From: MVRE01 sp015660965
GTDB lineage: Archaea; Halobacteriota; Methanomicrobia; Methanomicrobiales; Methanospirillaceae
NCBI GenBank assembly: GCA_050015095.1
Contig: JBEKCC010000004.1
Span: 124,001 to 188,000 of the forward strand
DNA length: 64,000 bases
Direction: 5' to 3'
Shown here piece after piece: positions 59,353 through 64,000 of this stretch. A program made the translations under genes and the position numbers. Every line of letters begins with the position of its first letter. Position 1 is the first letter of the stretch. The notes under the pieces were generated by a model. That model saw only the letters and a list, made by a program, of their open reading frames with translations, had not been told where the DNA came from and did no database searches.

Positions 59353-59794
59353 GGGAATATATTGCCTTCTTCTTCAAAATACAGCATGTACTATTATCGT
59401 CGGTGCACTGGGACCCGTTACCTTCACTCCTGGTTTTCATGTATATGTTGGATCCGCTCAGGGAAGCGGAGGGCTAAAACGAGTGATTCGTCACATCAAC
59501 CTTAACAGAAACTACAATCGTAATCCAAGATGGCACATCGATTACCTTCTCACCAATGAAAATTTTGTTCTCTGTACTGTTGTGTGTGCACAAACTGATG
59601 AAAAAATTGAATGCTTGCTCGCAAAAAAATTAAATGGAACTCCAGTCCCCTTTTTTGGATGCAGTGATTGTACCTGTAATTCACATCTTTTATATTATCC
59701 CGATAAACCGTTAGATCAAATTAGTCAAGTATTTTACATGATGGGGTTGATACCGAACATCAAAACAATCATTTACCCTTATTGTGGAGTTTAA
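59345..59794 (+). CDS. DUF123 (GIY-YIG-related, Uri-type) protein
   Basis: The 149-residue protein has the DUF123 pattern: GIYCLLLQN, FHVYVGSAQGSGGLKRVIRHI and RWHIDYLL, ending in a cysteine-rich tail (FFGCSDCTCNSHLLYY). It resembles the catalytic core of GIY-YIG nucleases, with GIY and YVG elements. A DNA-cleavage role is proposed for the family but not established here. It overlaps the MBL gene and is three bases from the next flavoprotein gene. Confidence 0.85.
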   Translation: MVKGIYCLLLQNTACTIIVGALGPVTFTPGFHVYVGSAQGSGGLKRVIRHINLNRNYNRNPRWHIDYLLTNENFVLCTVVCAQTDEKIECLLAKKLNGTPVPFFGCSDCTCNSHLLYYPDKPLDQISQVFYMMGLIPNIKTIIYPYCGV

Positions 59795-59797
59795 CAT

Positions 59798-60352
59798 ATG
59801 AAGGTGCTTGGGCTATCTGGGAGCATGCGTAAGGAGGGCAATACATCACAACTAATCAAGGTTGTTCTGGAACGATGTGAATCGGCAGGAGTTAAAACTG
59901 AATTTATTTCTCTTGCCGGGAAGAAGATCAATCCCTGTTTAGGATGTGAAAAGTGCAAGGAGCTCAAGTGGTGTATAATCGAGAATGACGATTGGAGCGA
60001 CGTGATAATGAAAGTGCTTGATTGCGATGTGCTCGTTATCGGTTCGCCAACTTATTATTACGATGTTGGGGGTCACATCAAGAATTTTATTGATCGTACT
60101 TATTCTCTGTATCATGACAGAAAACTTGCAGGACGTAAAGGTGTTGCGATCGCTGTTCATGCATCAAGTGGTGCAAGCCGAACAATTCAGACCTTGGAAG
60201 GATTTCTAAGCACGCACGAATTTTCATCGCTTGGTTGGGTTAAAGGCAAAGGATACAAGGAAGGGGATGTACTCAAAGATGTTGAAGCAATGAATAAAGC
60301 CAAGAAAATCGGAGATAAGATCGTTCGCCTTCTTATGCCTAACCATGATTAA
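59798..60352 (+). CDS. iron-sulfur flavoprotein
   Basis: The 184-residue flavodoxin-fold protein has FMN loop GSMRKEGNTSQL and the cluster motif CX2CX2CX5C (CLGCEKCKELKWC). It belongs to the same family as the genes at 18992, 39157 and 39778. It is likely the last gene of an MBL-DUF123-ISF operon. A short hairpin-free T-run at 60389-60394 follows. Confidence 0.87.
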   Translation: MKVLGLSGSMRKEGNTSQLIKVVLERCESAGVKTEFISLAGKKINPCLGCEKCKELKWCIIENDDWSDVIMKVLDCDVLVIGSPTYYYDVGGHIKNFIDRTYSLYHDRKLAGRKGVAIAVHASSGASRTIQTLEGFLSTHEFSSLGWVKGKGYKEGDVLKDVEAMNKAKKIGDKIVRLLMPNHD

Positions 60353-60385
60353 AATTTTCGAAATTTTCTATTAAAAAATTTAAAC

Positions 60386-60394
60386 TTCTTTTTT
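60386..60394 (+). terminator. oligo-T terminator after the flavoprotein gene
   Basis: CTTCTTTTTT lies about 35 bases after the stop codon at 60352 and just before the end of convergent cofH. Confidence 0.4.
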
Positions 60395-60398
60395 GATA

Positions 60399-61490
60399 TT
60401 ATCGATTAGGGAATAACTCATAAAGAGTGGTTCTTCTGACAAGTTTCCTACCAATATCTTCTACCATCCTCTGCATTTCTTTAGGATCTAAATAATCCGT
60501 ATTGACAGCCCCGGCACCTTTTGAAATACTTTCTTCAAACATGGTACCACCTAAATCATTACCCCCAGCAAGTAACCCAAGCTGAGCCATTTTTACACCT
60601 TCCTTTACCCACGAAACCTGTATATTTTTAAAATTGTCTAAAAATAAACGCGCAATTGCCACCATGAGGAGATCCTCTCTCCCAGTTGCCCCGGCACGTG
60701 CAAGACCTTTTTTATATAGCGGAGTATTCATGTGGATAAACGAAAGCGGCACGAATTCTGTAAAACCATTCGTCTCGTCCTGTATATCGCGTAGTATTGA
60801 AAGGTGTTTTACACGATCGAGTTCGGTTTCGCAATGACCATACATAATTGTGGCAGTTGTCGGAATTTTTAATTGATGGGCTTCCTTAATTATACGTACC
60901 CAATCATCAGTACTAATTTTTTGCATACAGATTTTTTTTCGCACATCATCAACAAGAATTTCTGCCGCCGTTCCGCACATAGATCCTAGACCGGCAGTTT
61001 TCATTGCCATAAGTACTTCCTTAGTGGAAATCCCGCTCTTTTTTGCTGCATATGCAACTTCCATTGGGTTACTAGCATGAATATGAACATTCGGCGCTGC
61101 TTCTCGAATCCATTGGTAGACATCAATGTAAGATTGGATTGTAAAATCAGGATGAAGCCCACTGACAGTACATATCTCTGTTACTTTGCGTGAAGCTGCT
61201 AATGCAGCCCTCTTTTGAATCTCGGATTTGTCATAAAAATAAACACCATCGTCTCCCTTTTTTTTTGAGAAACCACAAAACCCACATGCATTGACACATA
61301 GATTTGTAACGTTGATATTTTGATTCCGGACATAGGTGACTGCATCACCGACCATTGATTGCCTAACAAAATCAGCCGTTAAAGCAATATCCCAGACACT
61401 TTTACCACGAGCTTGGAATAATTCCAGAGCATTCTTTTCAGTCAATCGGTGATTCTCACGAACACTTTTCAATATGCGATCAATTTGAGA
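60399..61490 (-). CDS. cofH: FO synthase subunit 2 (radical SAM)
   Basis: This 363-residue radical-SAM protein has the cluster motif CX3CX2C (CVNACGFC) after NQNINVTNLC, then CTVSGLHPDFT and ATIMYGHCET. With CofG it builds 7,8-didemethyl-8-hydroxy-5-deazariboflavin, the chromophore of coenzyme F420. CofH adds the tyrosine-derived part to the ribityl pyrimidine. The related menaquinone enzyme MqnE is less likely in a methanogen. Start at 61490 (MSQIDRIL); the frame extends to 61514. cofG is not in the window. Confidence 0.9.
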   Translation of the reverse strand, partial: SQIDRILKSVRENHRLTEKNALELFQARGKSVWDIALTADFVRQSMVGDAVTYVRNQNINVTNLCVNACGFCGFSKKKGDDGVYFYDKSEIQKRAALAASRKVTEICTVSGLHPDFTIQSYIDVYQWIREAAPNVHIHASNPMEVAYAAKKSGISTKEVLMAMKTAGLGSMCGTAAEILVDDVRKKICMQKISTDDWVRIIKEAHQLKIPTTATIMYGHCETELDRVKHLSILRDIQDETNGFTEFVPLSFIHMNTPLYKKGLARAGATGREDLLMVAIARLFLDNFKNIQVSWVKEGVKMAQLGLLAGGNDLGGTMFEESISKGAGAVNTDYLDPKEMQRMVEDIGRKLVRRTTLYELFPNR

Positions 61491-61514
61491 CATCGCTTCA
61501 ATAGGATTACACAA

Positions 61515-61758
61515 TCGTGCAATTAATGTTAGCTATCATGTCCTTTATTGTCTTGATGAAGCAGAATTTTTTTTATCAGTAATTTGTGTTTTAATTGATT
61601 TGTTCGCAAAAATGTGTCGTATTAGATCGAGCAGAATCAAAAATATCGTATTTTAATGTGCATTCTTTTTTGAGATGCGTTTTTTCTTTAGTGACTTGAT
61701 GGAGTATGTAATACCATTTTATTAACTTTTGATTTTTAAAAGAGAGGTAAGACATTTT
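61515..61758. other. AT-rich intergenic region
   Basis: 244 bases between divergent cofH and the DUF1805 gene. It has several T-rich tracts and a possible TATA element (CATTTTATTAAC near 61715-61726) for the plus-strand gene. I see no RNA gene, repeat or credible small ORF. Confidence 0.4.
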
Positions 61759-62058
61759 ATGGAGCGAATGAAAGTTAAGTTACCAAAAAAAGAAGCGGAT
61801 GGATATATTATTCCTCTCGGTCCAGCAAATTTAGTTGCCGTCATTACCGATGTTGGATTGGTGGGGTGTGGAGTATTTGATGTTGCTGCACTTGACTCTT
61901 TCAGTTATCCTGCTGCACGCGTGAGACCATCGGTCGGTCCAGCAATTGTTGATATTGATGGCCTTTTTAAAGGAATTGTTAAAGAGGCAAACCGCGCAGC
62001 AATGGGTCGGGGTATACGAACGGGAATGACGGGGCAAAAGGCTCTTGAGCTTCTCTGA
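61759..62058 (+). CDS. DUF1805-family protein (YunC-like)
   Basis: The 99-residue protein (ATG 61759 after AGAGAGGTAAG) carries the DUF1805 pattern: ADGYIIPLGPANLVAVITDVGLVGCGVFDVAALDSFSYPAARVRP and a C-terminal GMTGQKAL. YunC-type proteins are small and structurally characterised, but their role is unknown. It stands alone; T7 at 62081-62087 follows. Confidence 0.8.
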   Translation: MERMKVKLPKKEADGYIIPLGPANLVAVITDVGLVGCGVFDVAALDSFSYPAARVRPSVGPAIVDIDGLFKGIVKEANRAAMGRGIRTGMTGQKALELL

Positions 62059-62125
62059 TGCTTTTGGAAATTTTAAACACTTTTTTTGAAAATAATAGTT
62101 CGAAGAAAACTTTTGTTTTATCGAA

Positions 62126-62833
62126 TTATCGATTCTTTTTACCAATTTTTTTGGAGGGAGATTTTGTCTCTTTTTCGTTCGAACGCATGTAAAGCTCATG
62201 AAGTGCGATGAGAACAAAAATAATAATCGTTACTTCGACGATATGGAGCGGTAGGTACCCGACAAGCGGGATAGCAAAGAGGGCTTTTCCGACCACCCAC
62301 TCTTCTTTTACCGGTTCTATGCGTCCGATACCCTGGATACTGGAAAACTGATCAGGATAGGGATTGTTGTCCCCCCACGTGATATAGCCGCTGTGGGGCG
62401 GTGTATAATTTACCCGGAATGTAACCCCCTTGATTTCGGTCACAGGGTCTGTGGTCACATATTGTATAGCTCGATGAATGATGGGGTGAACGGATGTCAT
62501 ACCATTGGGTTTGTAAATGATGACATCCCCATAATTCCCGTACCGGATCACGCCGGATCTGTTGCCCTCGGCCCAGGTCTGGAACTCCCCGTACCTGTCC
62601 TTCTGGACAACGACGACAAGGTCTCCCACATTCATATGTGGCACCATGCTTTGTGATTCAATAGTAACGACAGCTGGCCATGTACCACAGATTAGATAGA
62701 GGAAAAGCGCAATGCCTCCAACTACAACCACAAGCCACAAAATATCTCGTGCGAGTGATACGGCCCAGTGTTCGCTTTTCTGAAATCTTTCGATAAGTGA
62801 TCTAATTGAGCGATCTTCTTTTCCTTCTACCAT
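62126..62833 (-). CDS. signal peptidase I (archaeal Sec11 type)
   Basis: The 235-residue membrane protease cleaves Sec and Tat signal peptides outside the cytoplasmic membrane. An N-terminal helix (30-49) precedes the catalytic Ser62 (ESQSMVPHMNVGDLV). In place of the bacterial Lys it has a His (HPIIHRA, likely His120), the archaeal/ER form, and a WGDNNPYPDQ block completes the active site. A second helix lies near 200-218, followed by a Lys-rich tail. It is divergent from the DP1 gene. Confidence 0.92.
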   Translation of the reverse strand: MVEGKEDRSIRSLIERFQKSEHWAVSLARDILWLVVVVGGIALFLYLICGTWPAVVTIESQSMVPHMNVGDLVVVVQKDRYGEFQTWAEGNRSGVIRYGNYGDVIIYKPNGMTSVHPIIHRAIQYVTTDPVTEIKGVTFRVNYTPPHSGYITWGDNNPYPDQFSSIQGIGRIEPVKEEWVVGKALFAIPLVGYLPLHIVEVTIIIFVLIALHELYMRSNEKETKSPSKKIGKKNR

Positions 62834-62862
62834 TATCCTGCTTTTTGTTGGATGTTTCTGTT

Positions 62863-62914
62863 AATATATCGCACCATTCTATTCAAGATGAATACGAACA
62901 GTGCGATGATATAT
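62863..62914. promoter_or_regulatory. mirror-image divergent promoters of signal peptidase and DP1
   Basis: ATCGCAC at 62868-62874 and GTGCGAT at 62901-62907 are inverted copies. Each is joined to an AT-rich TATA-like tract pointing away from the centre (AATATATC on the left, GATATATC on the right). On its own strand each promoter therefore reads GTGCGAT followed by ATAT. Confidence 0.45.
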
Positions 62915-62939
62915 CCATCTTCGCAGCCATATGTAATTT

Positions 62940-64000
62940 ATGCTCGATGCGCAACAGATAGCGCTTCGCTTTCTCCGAACAAAGTTGCAAATCCACCCTG
63001 ATGTTATGAGATACCTTCAGGAGCAGGATAATCCGGACCTAATCGAGCAGATAATATCGCAATTGCCCCCTAATACCGTTGTTGTTACGTTAAAACATAT
63101 CCCTGGTTTGAATATCCTACGAGATGGTACGAGGTTTTGGACTGATCCATCCGTTGAAGTTATAAGTGGGAGGGCGGGGACTTCGGGAGCTATTAACGGA
63201 ACTGCTGATTTTCTTCACTACTTCAGGGACAGATATAACCGTCTTGGAAGTATGATACGAAACCGGTGTGGAGCAATGCCGATAGTTGGTCTCAGCCGTT
63301 CTTCCCGCTATCGTCAAGAAGAGTGCACAATTATCGGTATGGTAACCGAAGTGAAAAGTACTAAAAATGGTCACCGAATTGCAGAGCTCGAGGATCCAAC
63401 TGGTACAATTGCTATCCTTTTTCGTAAAGATCGTCCGGTCTTTCCTGATGCTGAACGTCTCATTCACGATGAAGTCATTGGAGTTAAAGGAAAACTCTCT
63501 CAAGACGGCAAACTTTTTTTTGCAGAACAGTTGTTTCGTCCAGATATTCGAATTGACAATAAACCATTTAAGAGCGATCATTTTGGCAAGGCAGTCTTTA
63601 TTTCCGATATACATGTGGGGAGCAATACCTTTTTAGAGAAACAATGGAATCGATTTGCAGATTGGCTCCATGATAATCCGATACAATATTTACTCGTCGC
63701 TGGAGATCTTGTGGATGGCGTAGGTGTTTATCCAGGTCAAGAGAACGAGCTCATGATTAAGAATATTTATGAACAATACGACAGATTAGGAGAAATGCTT
63801 CGTGACCTTCCATCTCGCACACAAATTGTCCTATCTCCAGGTAACCACGATGTGGTACGAGGTGCTGAGCCCCAGCCTATAATCCCTGAACAATTTACTA
63901 AAAAATTTCCAAACAATTGTATTCTTGTTGAAAACCCAGCGCTGCTAAATTTGCAGGGAGTTCGTGTATTAATGTATCACGGGAGGTCAATTGATGATAT
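62940..64000 (+). CDS. polB: DNA polymerase II (family D) small subunit DP1, 5' part
   Basis: The frame opens at ATG 62940 and runs off the window, giving 353 codons so far. An N-terminal helical domain is followed by an OB-fold part (ECTIIGMVTEVKSTKNGHRIAELEDPTGTIAILF) and the calcineurin-like exonuclease domain with FISDIHVGS, GDLVDG and SPGNHDVVRGAEPQP; the last residues (YHGRSIDD) include a further metal ligand. DP1 is the proofreading subunit of archaeal replicative polymerase D. All phosphoesterase ligands seen so far are intact. Confidence 0.93.
   Translation, partial: MLDAQQIALRFLRTKLQIHPDVMRYLQEQDNPDLIEQIISQLPPNTVVVTLKHIPGLNILRDGTRFWTDPSVEVISGRAGTSGAINGTADFLHYFRDRYNRLGSMIRNRCGAMPIVGLSRSSRYRQEECTIIGMVTEVKSTKNGHRIAELEDPTGTIAILFRKDRPVFPDAERLIHDEVIGVKGKLSQDGKLFFAEQLFRPDIRIDNKPFKSDHFGKAVFISDIHVGSNTFLEKQWNRFADWLHDNPIQYLLVAGDLVDGVGVYPGQENELMIKNIYEQYDRLGEMLRDLPSRTQIVLSPGNHDVVRGAEPQPIIPEQFTKKFPNNCILVENPALLNLQGVRVLMYHGRSIDD

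Noticed and set aside
60399..61490. Menaquinone enzyme MqnE/MqnC instead of CofH
   Set aside because: Other genes indicate a methanogen, which makes F420 and not menaquinone. Motifs fit CofH.
1..64000. CRISPR arrays, insertion sequences, prophage or integrase genes
   Set aside because: No regular spaced repeats, transposase motifs or phage genes are visible. The only repeated elements are the short hairpins listed.

Overview
The window comes from a euryarchaeon, most likely a hydrogenotrophic methanogen of the class Methanomicrobia (order Methanomicrobiales favoured). The supporting genes are a thermosome subunit, membrane-bound LonB, the DP1 subunit of DNA polymerase D, L37e and Sm-like proteins, NOB1, archaeal riboflavin synthase, FO synthase subunit CofH (coenzyme F420), CoM/CoB-dependent fumarate reductase TfrAB, TrpB2, an archaeal-type initiator tRNA, and TATA-box promoters. 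Base composition is moderate to AT-rich. I see no rRNA, CRISPR array, transposase or integrase. The species cannot be fixed from the sequence alone.

Layout. 0-2 kb is AT-rich accessory DNA: a partial gene end, a small membrane protein, and a proteasome-fold Ntn hydrolase between two copies of a hairpin repeat. 2-7.5 kb holds a FlaJ-like membrane protein and a FlaI-like ATPase, divergent from two overlapping KaiC-like genes, one with a broken Walker A motif. 7.5-12.6 kb has a BofA-like protein and a lonB-tldD-pmbA proteolysis operon. 12.7-16.4 kb carries prs, nob1, gfcR and the thermosome. 16.6-24.4 kb has tRNA-Ser(CGA), a cation exporter, a small membrane protein behind a hairpin-rich leader, a cupredoxin lipoprotein, an iron-sulfur flavoprotein, a ferritin-like/VIT1 fusion overlapping an Lhr-like helicase, a PLD-zinc-ribbon protein, thioredoxin and initiator tRNA-Met.

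24.5-34.7 kb is mostly core metabolism and information processing: lsm-L37e-purF, a PUA protein, sepF-zpr1, purM-lysC, tfrAB and a glutaredoxin-thioredoxin reductase fusion. 34.9-40.4 kb is a LamG surface protein followed by an oxidative-stress island: rubrerythrin, three flavodoxin-fold proteins, two small metal-binding proteins, a carboxymuconolactone decarboxylase (CMD)-like protein and a peroxiredoxin. 40.4-47.2 kb has an M50 protease, chorismate mutase, a thioredoxin-CcdA fusion, the operon argC-CBS-argJ-argB and an ADP-ribosylglycohydrolase. 47.35-49.9 kb is a visibly GC-richer acetate uptake and activation pair (acsA, satP-like). 50.2-64 kb carries a NAD-kinase-like gene, trpB2, a methyltransferase, an aminotransferase-ribH-ribC-aminotransferase operon, purE, thiC, MBL and DUF123 genes, another flavoprotein, cofH, a DUF1805 gene, signal peptidase I and the start of DP1, which runs off the window.

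The most interesting signals are the hairpin-rich leader ending on a ribosome binding site (about 17.89-18.01 kb), the active/degenerate KaiC pair beside a pilus-type motor, the hairpin-flanked Ntn hydrolase, and the palindrome in front of rubrerythrin. All functional statements are inferred from motifs and remembered family features; no database search was run.
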